Source: Oscheius sp. JU75
Lineage: Eukaryota; Nematoda; Chromadorea; Rhabditida; Rhabditidae
Length of the DNA: 64,000 nucleotides
NCBI GenBank assembly: GCA_037178855.1
Contig: JASJZC010000002.1
Location: forward strand, 5,022,001-5,086,000
Direction of reading: 5' to 3'
This document shows, in pieces, positions 1 to 10,575 of the stretch (position 1 is its first letter; the number at the start of each line of letters is the position of its first letter). The translations under genes were made by a program, and so were the position numbers. The notes below the pieces were generated by a model, which had not been told where the DNA came from, did not search any database, and saw only the letters and a program-made list of their open reading frames with translations.

Positions 1-1620
1 AGTCTTTTAGTTTCACTCTATCTCCAATTTAGGACTTCTAAAAGCCAGGGAGGTTCTCAACAAGCGTTTTGGCAAATGTTTCATGACATTCGGAAGACCA
101 ATTTCTGTTCGTCAGCACTTTGGTTCAAATCTCTTGAGGAATACCTTTGTAACGCAGCCAGCATCCCAATTCCAAATCTCCTATGAGGCCAAGGAGAAGG
201 TTAAAAAGTTTGCTCATCAGATTGTGGGGATCAATCGCTCGATGAATGTCATTACCGTGTGGCCGTTGGCTTGTCTGGTCATGCTACAGGTATTTTTGCT
301 TCCCATTCACTCACTATTGTGTTCAGAAACTGGATCAAGACGACGAGTCCTCGTTCCTTTTCTCTGAAATTCATCGCGGAGTCGACCAACTGATTTATCT
401 TTTGAGCAAATTCGACATTTCAGTTCATCACACTGCTGGAATCGAAGCCGAACTCAGGTATCCGGAAGTTGCAATGGCTCCAATCAAGATTCAGATACTA
501 CGTTCGTCTACACGACGACCTCTTCCGACCAATGAATACCGAGGCTCCGGACTTTCCCATGAGACTACTGGATCTGCCAGTGGACAAGGCCGGTTCCGTT
601 AGGAGAGAAATCATGGAGAGGGCTGTTTCCAGACTAGTTCTGACAACATACTCCAATCTGGTGAGAACTTTATGACAGTTTCCGTGAAAACACGTTGTTC
701 CAGGTAGTCGAGGCGATAATTGAGACGGCATACGTTGCTCTGATTATGGACCGTCTTGGATTAACTTCCCGTAAAGAGATACAGAAGGAATTTGTCTTCC
801 TACAAAACATTCTCAAGAGAGAATTTGTTTTTGTTCCTGGAGAAGAATCTCGACATTTCGAACAAGCTGTCAAGAATCTTCAGAAAGCGGAGATTATTTA
901 TGCTCGATTGGATGGAGATCTCGACGTTGTGAAGACAGATATTCTTAGCAAACTAACTAGTATTTCTATGGTATGATCGTTTCGGAAACTTTAAACTGTT
1001 TTAGCCTTATTTGTGCCAAGTGCTCGTGGTTTTGGACACAGTAATTCAGCTCAGGAGTGATTTGGCCAATGCAAATGGTGTCGTCAAAGCTTCCCAAAAT
1101 GTAAATAATTTTGTTTTACTCGCAAAACCACTGAAAAAAGCACTGAAATGGGTGAAAGATACGCCTTTTCCAGCCGGGGGGTCAGGCCGGGGAGTGGTTA
1201 TTACACAGCGGAATGCTGGTTGTCCAGGCACGGATGGCCGAGTGGTCTAAGGCGCCAGACTCAAGCCAAGAGCTTGCCATGTAACAGTGGTTCGGGTCTT
1301 CTGGTCCTCGTATGAGGGCGTGGGTTCAAATCCCACTCCGTGCAAAAAAATTTTTTTTTTAACATTGCTTTTTTCAGCACATTGTTCGTCTTTACGAGCT
1401 CGGTGTTGGTATACCCGTTCGTCTCTCTTTTCTCTCGACCGAGCCAATCAAGAATAGCTTTAACACATTAGTCGATCTCAAGGCTATTACCAAAAAGGAA
1501 TCTGGTCTTGAATTCAATTCGTCCCGTCTGGAGGAGCTTCATCGACATTTGACCAAGTACACAAGGACGACAGGAACCGTTCAGATGGACAGCTTTACTA
1601 ACATTTCTGCCAAATTGTGA
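1..1620 (+). CDS. GNPAT-like dihydroxyacetone-phosphate acyltransferase, 3' part
   Basis: Peroxisomal enzyme that acylates dihydroxyacetone phosphate, the first step of ether-lipid synthesis. The 5' half lies outside the window. The first exon begins after an acceptor near position 32 and reads through FMTFGRPISVRQHF, the conserved block that follows the acyltransferase core in the GPAT/GNPAT family. Short introns lie at about 291-335 and 458-496, with others near 662-704 and 967-1006; a larger one spans 1101-1377 and houses a tRNA gene. The last exon (1378-1620) ends FTNISAKL-stop. The terminal AKL is a type 1 peroxisomal targeting signal, which separates GNPAT from mitochondrial and ER acyltransferases. 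The catalytic HX4D block is not in the window. In C. elegans the corresponding family is the acl genes. Confidence 0.85.
1228..1344 (+). tRNA. tRNA-Leu (anticodon CAA) with intron
   Basis: The acceptor stem GCACGGA (1228-1234) pairs perfectly with TCCGTGC (1337-1343), followed by discriminator A. The D arm carries GGCCGAGTGGTCTAAGGCGC. The anticodon stem CCAGA (1255-1259) pairs with TCTGG (1300-1304); anticodon CAA is at 1262-1264. A 33-nt intron (about 1266-1298) sits directly after position 37, where intron-containing tRNA-Leu(CAA) genes of animals carry theirs. The long variable arm CCTCGTATGAGG is diagnostic of leucine tRNA, and the T arm GTGGGTTCAAATCCCAC is canonical. The gene lies inside, and in the same orientation as, an intron of the GNPAT-like gene. 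Both A and B boxes are intact. Confidence 0.95.
1351..1360 (+). terminator. RNA polymerase III T-run terminator of the tRNA
   Basis: A run of ten T residues begins seven bases after the tRNA discriminator base. Pol III terminates at runs of four or more T. Because the run is also part of the polypyrimidine stretch before the GNPAT acceptor at 1377, one sequence may serve both pol III termination and pol II splicing. Confidence 0.75.
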
Positions 1621-3714
1621 ACATCTACTTTTTGAATGAAGCAAAAGTCTTCGAGACAGCTAATTGACCTCCCCTCCGAGATGCCTAATTCCTTCTCTCT
1701 GGTCCCAGTCTTTGAGAGTTGATCCGATGTGCCGCCAAAACAACTAAGTAGGTGCTAGCCTGCGGAGCCTCCAGAGCCTCTATTGGAGATTCTGAATGAC
1801 GATAAGAGCTTTTGGGGAATATAATTGTGGGCTCTGCCCTTTTTTATTCTTTCCCTCTTCACGCTCCCACGTTATTCTCTTTTCAAGAAACTCAGGTTGC
1901 CAAGAGACTTGTAATCAGTCGTCCATTGACATCCAGAGAAACATTCTCTCCTGGACCTATTTAGGTGTTCGCAGCTGTGAGCATGAACAACTTCCGCCTG
2001 CTGCGTAAACGCTGATTCCTTCCTAATGGTCTCTGTTCTTGGGCCTATTCTATTCTCTTCGAACTCTCGCAGATAGAGACAACCAAATCTTCCGTCCTCT
2101 TGACCCCTCCATAGTTACAAATTTTCAAGACTGGTCTAGTGATATCACTCAATTTACATGCGCCATTTTACAGCCTCAGTCGTTCTTGGAGATGGCTCCG
2201 CGTTGAATATGCCAGGGCTGAAAGACAAAGGCTCAATTATGCCGGCTAGTCTCTTTTCAACCAATTGGTCCTTGCTCTTCTTCTAATTATGTCATCTTCA
2301 GCCACACACATGCTGATAATCATTCCGGTTCGTACAGCCTCATTAGGCTTCTTGAATTTCTTTTGAATTTCCGGTAATGGCACACTCCCGTGGCTCCACT
2401 CCTCGTTTACTTTTTCCCAGTCGCTTCCAGCCAAAAATGCAGTGAAGTGGCTGGGAAGAAGAGGGGTCGTAAGCCTTCTCATTTCTGTCTTGACGTCGAC
2501 TATTTACGCAGGAGAATCTCCACACCCTTCAATTTGGGTTCTCTTACTCTGACTGCTTTCCATTGCAGTTTTTGGGAAAAGTTTAAGCATAGTTCCTAAA
2601 ATACCTAAAGCTTACGGGTGATTCCAGACCAGGTCCCCATGCTTGTCAACTGAAAATACCCCAGATAGGAAGTAGTTATACCCTCTCGTCCAGCGCTGTC
2701 GTCAACAGGAAGACTCCATTTCTTTTTGGGGCTTAGAGCTCCATCTTCTCTCTTAAATTTGCCCCGGAGCCATATTAAATTGTTCCCTCAATTGGTTTTG
2801 TGTGTGTGTGCAAAACGACGACGGAGCGATAATTTCGCGGACGTATATAAATTGCACAGCACACGGCAATCACGACAGCGCGGCTCCACCAAAACGGAAA
2901 AGACCCACGGGGCCATCTTTTAAGGTTCTATTCATTTCCACTTTCCTGTTTCTTTCACACGACTCGTAACAATTTGGCTGGGAAGGAGAGTTTAAAAGAG
3001 TTATGGCAGCTGTCAGACCTTCAGTCAACTGCAGAGCTCTTCCGAGATGATTAGCGTCTAAACTAACCTCTCATGACTCCTTATTTCCTTCTCCATACGG
3101 CTCACTGGAAAGCTGCAGTAGTCTATAGCGAGTCTTTGGCCATACTTCTAAAGGTCTCTGACATACCGTAGTCATTTCAGACAGTTCCAACAGTTTGGAG
3201 TCCTCTGGTACTATCCAGTTCAGTCACATGGTACACAGTACCAGTTCTCAGTTTAGATTATCTACTCTCTTCGGCTCTCTGTCCAGTCTCTCACCAAACC
3301 ATTCTCTATACGAGTACAGCCTCGTACACCCCAATTACCCTTCCTGTCAATCCCATGCTTATACTCAAATCACATGTTTTTGACCTATTCCCGACCTTGT
3401 CTCTCTATTACATGTTCACTGAGAAAGAGTCAACTACATTTCAAGTCAGATGCCTCGTACAACCCCTTTCCTCCCAGCTTTGATTTAATATGCATTGGTG
3501 CTTGTTTGAGGACGACGAAAAGGACACCTTTGGCAATCGCTGCTGCCTCCCAGATACTTTAAGATTGTTTCCTTCATCGGGTTTCAACCCCGTCAAGAAG
3601 GAGTTCCTTTTCGAGAGGGGGGTTCTCCTTACTAGAAAATGAAATACTCCTAGCTTTAAAGAATGGACTCTTTTTGTGCCTACCTCCCTTCCCTTCCATC
3701 TAATCCCCACGCTA
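1621..3714. other. Intergenic, no supported gene
   Basis: About 2.1 kb without a convincing exon chain on either strand; the open frames are short and have no recognisable composition or linked splice sites. A TATA-like string GTATATAAAT lies near 2842 in a GC-richer stretch and could be a core promoter on the plus strand, but nothing ties it to a specific transcript. Confidence 0.5.
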
Positions 3715-6700
3715 ATGGCTGTTCTCGTCTCGGTGACAGTTGTCCCTTTATATGCAACGTTGCGCGGCTGGTCCTCTGCTGTAAGGACAACTTGCTCTCT
3801 TACACTTTCTGTTAATTAATCTCCTGTTTATCTTTAGATGGAGTTGGAGCATCTTTTGGTTCTGTGCTGCTATGGCGGACAGCCATATCTGGACTTCCAT
3901 CCGGCTCTGAGGTCTGTCAGACAACTGGATCCGACGGAATGGGTAGCTGAAGACATAGCAGGTGTGTTGATTGACCAAAAGACGTAAGGACCGGGGAAAG
4001 AGTGCGTCCTTTAAGCAAAATAAGTAAGTTTCAGGTTCTCTGCTTGAGAACAGCACCCTGGTCATCCCGGGAAGAGAGGCGGTCCATTCGGCCGGCTTGT
4101 TGTTATCGGCTTGCGACCTTTACAATGTAACGTTTCTCTCATCCAGTGATCAGACTCTCTTCTACAAACTTCGAGCAGACTTGGCCTGCAGGTGAGTAGT
4201 GTATCCTCGTCATGAGAGTGAACAGCCGTAGGGACAAAACACAGCTGGCAGCCATGAGACCAGGCTGTTAGAACCAGATGTCTGGAAGATGTGTTTTCAA
4301 TTCTCAAGACTCGATAAATTAATGGCCACCCCTTCGGGAGTCTTATCGAGGACTTAGTGATAACGAATCAGGGATTAGGCGGGGTCCAGCATTGAATTCG
4401 GCTTTACTAACATTTCTTATATTGTTTACTTCAGAAGAATATGTATACAATAAAAAAATATGGGTTCAAAGATAATTACAAAGAAAAATGTGTTTTTCGA
4501 AATAAGCCGCTCACATCCCGCCCCTTCCTGCTCCCCTCTCGTCTTTATTTGCCCCGAGGTCTAACAAAACCGATCATATTTCCGAGGCTCGGAATATTTT
4601 GCCCGTTCATCTATATTTTTTCACTTTCAGGTGTCCCCTGGGACGAGACGGCGATCACTGTGAGTTCTCGGCAGCAGTGACGGCGGCCGCCCCTCAGAAA
4701 CTCATTCAGTCAGTAAGCAACATGCCGCCCATGGCTCTCGTCGTAGCCGTCATTGCTCTGGCTCTTGTCGTCCTAGCCTTTGCTGTGAGTTGTTCATTTT
4801 CTTTTTATTTACTTTTTAAATGTACCCGAATTTGAAAAAAAAGGAGTTTGAAGCGAGATACACATATTCTGTAATATGATCAACCTTGGATCTTGAATAG
4901 TTTTCCAATTGTCTTGGCTGGTTTTTAGGACTTTTTATGAGGATACCCTGCGTTTAGGCTACTTGTAAGTCTTCTGTCAGTCTGATTAAAGTTTGACTCT
5001 GATGCGCATTTCCTCCAGACATCAGACTTTTCTCACTCTCCCGACCCAAAGATAGCTTCATGTTTTCTGTTTGATCAGTAGCAAAGGACTGTTTACTGTG
5101 GGCTAATGAGCTTGTCTGACACAATAACTCCCGTCTCATTCGAAAATCAGTTCCCAGGCTCCTCTTTGTCCAACAGTTCAAGAAGACCCTCTTCTGGCTT
5201 TCCCAGGCTCGAAAATGTTTGTCTACCAAGGCTGCTCGGGCTCAAAATTCACGCCTTGATCCAGAAACATTTCAAAATTCATAGCTTCTAGTATCCATCC
5301 CTCTCTGAGGCCCTCTCTCTCCGCAATCGATGTCCAGCAGGCGTTTGTCCCGAGGCCCCTCTGGAGCACACATAAACTCAGCTGTGGCAACTATGAGAGC
5401 TTTTCATGTTCAGCGGCATTCATCCTTTTTCTCTCTTTCACATGTTTCCGCCAACGGTCCAGCTCTTTATGAGGTCTAGTCGTTGTTTGAAGTACTGAGG
5501 CTCGCTTATCAAAGGTGACGTCTCTTCCATGAACCAACTTTCACAGCTTTACGGGTGGGCGATATGAGTCTATTCTTCGAAGTTTTGATATTAAGATGTC
5601 GAAATACTTTGTAATTTCGAAAATGGCCCTTTCTTCGTGTTGAAACTATGAACCATCCTCGAAAAGATGAAAGAAACAGAGATAGAGCTCGTATTAGCTG
5701 ATAAAATTTTTTCTCTAGTTTAGACTCTATTGTCTACTCGAATCCTACTTGTGTGATTTCGTTCTGAACTCATCTGCTCATTCAACACGGCTTAGAAATA
5801 GTCTGAGCACCCAAATGAGAAACTTTAAGCATACACTCCTCACATCTAACTGTCTGCCATTACTATCCAATTTTGAAAAAATGACTTATGGAAATGTGTC
5901 ACTCCTCTCTGTTTAGGGCTGAGGTATACACTTGGTTGCAAATCAGTCCCTTCCCCTCAGAACTTCTTCCTTTCCGCCGCCGCCAATTGATTTCTGCTCA
6001 TTTTTGAGAAGCATGCCGTTTATCCAGCCGTGGGAGTAAATCGCGCCTTCCGTTTAGTATAGTGTAGATTAGGCTTGACAGAGATTAGCAAAAGCCTGAT
6101 TATCTTTACAGTCTGTTCCAGAGCACACACACAAATTTTTGTGCTATAAATTGACACGTTATCTGCATAGAGCAGCCGGGGGTGGACTGTGTTTGTTTTA
6201 TGAAGAGAGTGGCTTGTTCTCTCTTCCTGTTCCTCTCGGTTTCTATGTAATGACCTACTTGAACCTATCCCACGTGGTCGTTTTTCCAGATTTTAAGTCC
6301 CTCCGTATACTTTCCCCGAGATTACTCATCGCTAGAACTTTCGGTTTCTTAATTCAGTCGTTCATGTAGAAAAAGCTACCTGTGACCTACGGACGGCATA
6401 TTCTCGTAGTGTCAAAGTAGAGTGAATTTCTCGTAATTAGTGACAGTACAGTACTGTGTTCTATACTAATTGCCAGAAAGATAACTCTGTTGCAAAACAC
6501 TGTTATTATGTGCAAATTTTTGTATTGACTACAGTAAATATTTAGCTTCTGTTTAGCAAGTGAAAAAAAGTGTTTTGGCTATAACGGGCTTTCATAGCTC
6601 TGCCCCACTTGAAAGAGCGGTCATCCTGATCCCTCCTCTGAATCACAAAGACAGTTTAACGTGCTGATAAGAGAGGGCATTTCAGCTGCCAACCTAGTCA

Positions 6701-7263
6701 AACAATGCCCTAGAGAGTCCATTCCTTCCTTCTTTTCTTTCCCAGGACAATAATCTCTCTTCGCTCCCGGAGTGACTATGTTTGCTCTCCACATTCGAGC
6801 AGCTTTTCTCTGCTAAATACTCTTGTCCCTCCCCGGTGTCATCTCAGTGTCAATTTCACTCTTTTCGCCAGTTCACAACGGCACATTTACAGATGCTCCG
6901 AGGCTGTTTCTGCGACTGCTTCGGTCCGCTCTCGATGTCGGTTCGAAGAGGTAGTGAAGCCTACGACAAGCAGCTCTCTCCCGAAGATGTCGAGAAGTGT
7001 CTACAGAGGGTCAGAGCCTACAATGCCCGGAGGGACATGGAGGTTGGTTTAAAACATACAGTACATCACAGTCTATGTTTCAGGAAAGCACTGGTCGACC
7101 GTTGATAGCTACAGTATCAGGGTCTGCGGGCTGTCACCATGGCTCGGCACCTTATGACGGATTCGTTCCACCTCCCTCTGCTCCTCCAGTCAGATGTTCG
7201 AGTCCACCACCGGCTTATTCGTCCGTCGCTGGCAGTCAAGAACGAATTTCCTCCTTCCATTAG
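3715..7263 (+). CDS. Uncharacterised single-pass membrane protein with an EGF-like end
   Basis: Rebuilt from six exons whose phases all agree: 3715-3780, 3838-3961, 4035-4191, 4631-4784, 6893-7042 and 7084-7263, giving 276 residues. The N-terminus MAVLVSVTVVPLYATL looks like a signal peptide. An extracellular part of about 90 residues with no family I recognise is followed by CRCPLGRDGDHCE, the C-terminal half of an EGF domain. Then comes a hydrophobic helix (MALVVAVIALALVVLAFA) and a cysteine-rich juxtamembrane start (CFCDCF). The cytoplasmic tail ends rich in proline with a PPPAYSSV motif that resembles a WW or SH3 ligand. The intron from 4785 to 6892 is about 2.1 kb, far longer than its neighbours, and could hide another exon or regulatory DNA. 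Function unknown. Confidence 0.6.
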
Positions 7264-7432
7264 AAGCTTTAACGTGTGTCTTCCCCACAAAACTACAGCA
7301 TCTCCTTTTGTACTTTCCCCCAGTGAATCAGATTGAAATTCACAGAGAAACTTCTATTTATATTTGCAATGCTGAATGATTCCAGTCATGTGTACATAGA
7401 ATTTCTATGATCTGTTTCGGTAATGAATTTGT

Positions 7433-7832
7433 TTATTCCTTCCGCGAAATGAAGAAGCCTTTGTAGGCTCCAAACACTAAAAAGAAGGATATCACACAGA
7501 GGACAATAATCAAGGTGATGAGGAGACACCATTTCTCGGGTCCAGTTCGAAATTCCACTGAAAAGGAACCTTTGTAATTGAAAAACACTGGACTCACAGA
7601 TCATCTCGACTCTGCCTTGCTGATACGGATGGTCCTTGTTTTTCAGGAAACTAGTGAGATCGTTCCAAGTGAACCTCCTTCCAGAAGAATCTGTACCCGG
7701 GAATTCACCTCCATCACCAGATGGAGAGTCTGGCCCCAGTGCTTGAAAGGAGTGTGACCTGGCCTGTGATCCTCCAGGCACTGTCAGGAAACTGGCCGCT
7801 TTGCAAGGAAGAATAGAGGGCTGAGGATCCAT
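7433..7832 (-). CDS. Uncharacterised tail-anchored membrane protein
   Basis: Two exons (7598-7832 and 7433-7557) join in frame to give 119 residues. The start MDPQPSILPC lies ten bases after a TTATAG acceptor, consistent with trans-splicing. The N-terminal 90 residues are hydrophilic and rich in Ser, Gly and Pro. A single hydrophobic helix (CLLITLIIVLCVISFFLVF) close to the end is followed by only a short basic tail, GAYKGFFISRKE. That topology suggests a tail-anchored or type II protein of the ER or another internal membrane. I recognise no family. Its start codon is 92 bp from that of the divergent gene at 7925. Confidence 0.6.
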
Positions 7833-7924
7833 TCTGGGAACTCTATAAACTGAGGATGGGAGGGAAATGTAAATGTTAGGAGTTATACGCGGAAGGAAAG
7901 AGGCTCGTAAACAGGGAGTGGTAG

Positions 7925-8307
7925 ATGATCGAGTCAAAAACACGACTCATTCTGAAAGAATTGGAGGAAGAGCGAAAACAAAAGATGAGGAGAGTCTTTT
8001 GTTCGAAGTCACTGATCCCTGAACAGAACGCGTATCTCTCTGTCAAAAGTGACCATTTGAACACAATCCCATTCGGCACTTTGCATAATTCAAATAAACG
8101 AGTCCCAAGGGAGATACTTTTGGCCGAATCCAAACTTTCTAAACTAAAAGTAAACAACAAAAAGTAAATGAGAAAGAGAACGTTTCTCAGAGTCTGCCAT
8201 TGACAAATGATCCCGACCGCGAACAACTGGCCCTGATTGTGACCTCAAAACAATTGCATGAAATATATTGGAAGAGGAGAAAAGAACAGGGCGCAGAACT
8301 TTTTTAA
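7925..8307 (+). CDS. Small uncharacterised basic helical protein
   Basis: Two exons (7925-8149 and 8191-8307) with a 41-nt intron GTAAAC...TCTCAG join in frame to give 113 residues. The N-terminal segment ILKELEEERKQKMRRVF is predicted to be helical and charged. The middle reads as soluble protein (HNSNKRVPREILLAESKL), and the C-terminus holds HEIYWKRRKEQGAELF. There is no signal peptide or membrane segment. The coding-like composition continues across the splice junction, which supports a real gene, but I cannot assign a family. It is divergent from the tail-anchored protein gene, so the two may share a promoter. Confidence 0.5.
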
Positions 8308-9215
8308 ACGGGAAATTTGTCCGCTCCAGCAGGAACTCCATGTGCGCAGTTGGCAAGCCCAATAAAACTTCATTGGCCTAACAATGGGCCGGAAAACAAT
8401 GTCGTAGACACTTCACTGTTCTAGAGGGGGGCCTCAAACATCCAGGATCTGAACAATACTTGTAGGACACGCAGCCAATTAAAAAGAGACCCGCCACGAA
8501 ATGTGAGATTCAGAGCACTAATTACGCTTCTGTTTTTAGAAAAAGCAGCAGGCTTAATGTCTCCTAGTCGAAGGAAAAAGGACGATTCTCTTTGTCTCTC
8601 TGGATGGGAGAGGGCGTCAGGCGTGGGGCTGACAAGGGAGGAGCAACAAGGGTCGAAATTAAAAAGGTGTCATTATCGGTTAGTTAGATAGGACATAACA
8701 GAGGGAAGGGGAGGGAAAGAAGGAAGATTGGTCTGGACAGATTGGATTTTGAAAGGAAGTTCGAGGTAATATAATCCTAAAGGAGAGAGGAAGTTTAGTC
8801 AGAATGTAGACCAATCAAGGATTTTGATAGCCAAGGCAATTCAGAAACAAAGATCAGCTATGTAGAGGTTTTGAAAGAAAAACAGACTACATGCCATAAC
8901 GTATTTCCTGTCCCATCTCTGATCCGACTCATTCTCATAGTCAGAATCTATTGTGAGTCTGAATTCCCGGAACACTGAAGTTTTTGAAAATTGCCTGCAG
9001 AGATTGAAGGAGCAGCAATTTGAATGAAGATATCGAGTTTCGGGGTCCAACTCTCGGTGAAGAGGAAAAGAGGAATCAGCTGGTAGCTAGTGAGCCTAGA
9101 GAAAGTAATGCGATTGTCTCCATCCTGGCTCCGGAGATCTCTAGTCTCTCAGTTAGACTTTATTTACTAGCAAGAGATCAGTGGTCGACCCAATTTGGGC
9201 TAGGGAGAAGGGGTG
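8308..9215. other. Intergenic, no supported gene
   Basis: Lies between a plus-strand gene and the 3' end of a minus-strand gene. Open frames here are short, with no phase-consistent exon joins. Nothing else recognised. Confidence 0.5.
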
Positions 9216-10138
9216 TTATAGGATGGTGCAGCACTTCTTTGCCTCGATTTTCGGCTCATCGACCTGTTGAACAGAGATCTCCGATTGAACCTTGGCACCA
9301 ATTTTAGCACCTGGAGTGGCGGCGGCAGCTTTTTTGACCTAAATTCTTTTAGAGGAGCTTATAAGCAATTCACCTCGTTGCTGACAGTCTCAACAGTCGG
9401 CCAACTGCACCCTTCAGCCTCGACAAACTTATATAGAACTTTTCCGGAGCGATTGACCAGAATCGTTCCGCCTTTTTGGGTTATGAAGGCAGTCTGATCC
9501 TCACATTTTCCTAGATTTTCTGGAGCAGGAGTCTGTCGAGACTCGTCAACGAACGCAACTTCGACAATCTGAATCATTTCTTGTATGTTCTGCGACTTCT
9601 AAAAACCTTGAGAATTGCATCCCAGCCAGCAAGCTGCAGAGCACTGCGTCGATGAGCTTTGAGTTCTTCCACGGCCTCGGCTTCGTCATACAATTTCCGG
9701 AAAGGAACTCCAATTAGTTTTAAGTATGATCCGCCTGAAAATCAGCCGTTTGATTCCGAAGAAGAAAGTCGTTAACCCCGAGTTCCAATCGGAGGTCCTC
9801 TGGTTAAAATAAAGACGTCGCATCCGCTTCGATGGAACTCTTGCATCCTGTTGTAAAGGGCGAGGATATGTTGAGCTACTTCCGGATTTGAAAATGTTCT
9901 GACTATAATGATCAGGACCATGTCGAAGGGACTTCCTTGCACGTAATGAGTAATTGTTCTGCTTTGGATGCCGAGTTCTGTGAGCTCTTCTCCAGGCTCT
10001 GAAATTGTTTTGTTTGTAGCTTTTGAATCCTGTGTCACGATCACAAGTTGTACTAGGTCCAATCTTCGAATCTAGCTCCTTATCGATTTGTTTTAACAAG
10101 TCATCATAGTGTTGAATCTGTGTTTCGAGACCTTCCAC
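9216..10138 (-). CDS. PRXL2/AAED1-like thioredoxin-fold protein with CAAX box
   Basis: Five exons (10054-10138, 9777-9998, 9607-9734, 9374-9568, 9216-9338) join in frame to give 250 residues. A short N-terminal coiled coil (YDDLLKQIDKELDSKI) precedes a fold resembling the PRXL2/AAED1 branch of AhpC/TSA peroxiredoxin-like proteins: PGEELTELGI, then FDMVLIIIVRTF, FHRSGCDVFILTRG, YLKLIGVPFRKLYDEA, and late TILVNRSGKVLYKF. At the position where redox-active members carry CxxC or a single catalytic Cys, this protein has RTFSNPEV, so it is probably not a peroxidase. The C-terminus is KKCCTIL-stop; CTIL fits a CAAX prenylation box of the geranylgeranyl type. It starts 35 bp downstream of the preceding gene's stop, consistent with an operon. 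Confidence 0.65.
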
Positions 10139-10173
10139 GATCAGAGCTGAATCTAGCTCAGTTACAATGGCAT

Positions 10174-10575
10174 TTATTGATCTGAACCCGATTCGGAGTC
10201 GCCTTTCATGGCTTCGAGAGCCTTGTTGAACTCAACATGTGTGTGAACACCCATTGCCTCCCAGAGACGAGCAATCTGGACGGAGAACTCTGTGGAAATG
10301 AATCTGTTCTGTACGTAGTTGACAGCAAACACGGCAGACGAGTTTTGGTTCAACATCTGGTACTTATATTGCCAAACCTTCAGAAAGATCCAACCTCTTT
10401 ATAGTCAGCAATTTTAGAATCCATGAAGGCAGTGAAGGAACTGAGCTGTTCAGCCGCAGACTCGTGAACTTGTACCTCGGAAACATCTTGTGGAAGTACT
10501 AGAATCTTCCGGACCTGAAACTTTTCTCTTCCTCTCCAATACAAAAACTACCTGATGGTCCGGCTCCTCTGCCAT
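10174..10575 (-). CDS. Small conserved-looking soluble protein, first gene of a probable operon
   Basis: Three exons (10552-10575, 10395-10514, 10174-10356) give 108 residues in frame, starting MAEEPDHQ. The protein is acidic, without signal or membrane segments. Helical stretches such as AAEQLSSFTAFMDSKIADYK and FSVQIARLWEAMGVHTHV suggest a small complex subunit, but I recognise no family. The tail ends in an acidic SESGSDQ. Only 35 bp separate its stop codon from the start of the downstream thioredoxin-fold gene on the same strand, so the two are probably co-transcribed. Confidence 0.55.

Noticed and set aside
7386-7943. Unspliced 185-codon minus-strand frame
   Set aside because: It reads through an intron; the spliced two-exon model gives a membrane helix and a proper end.
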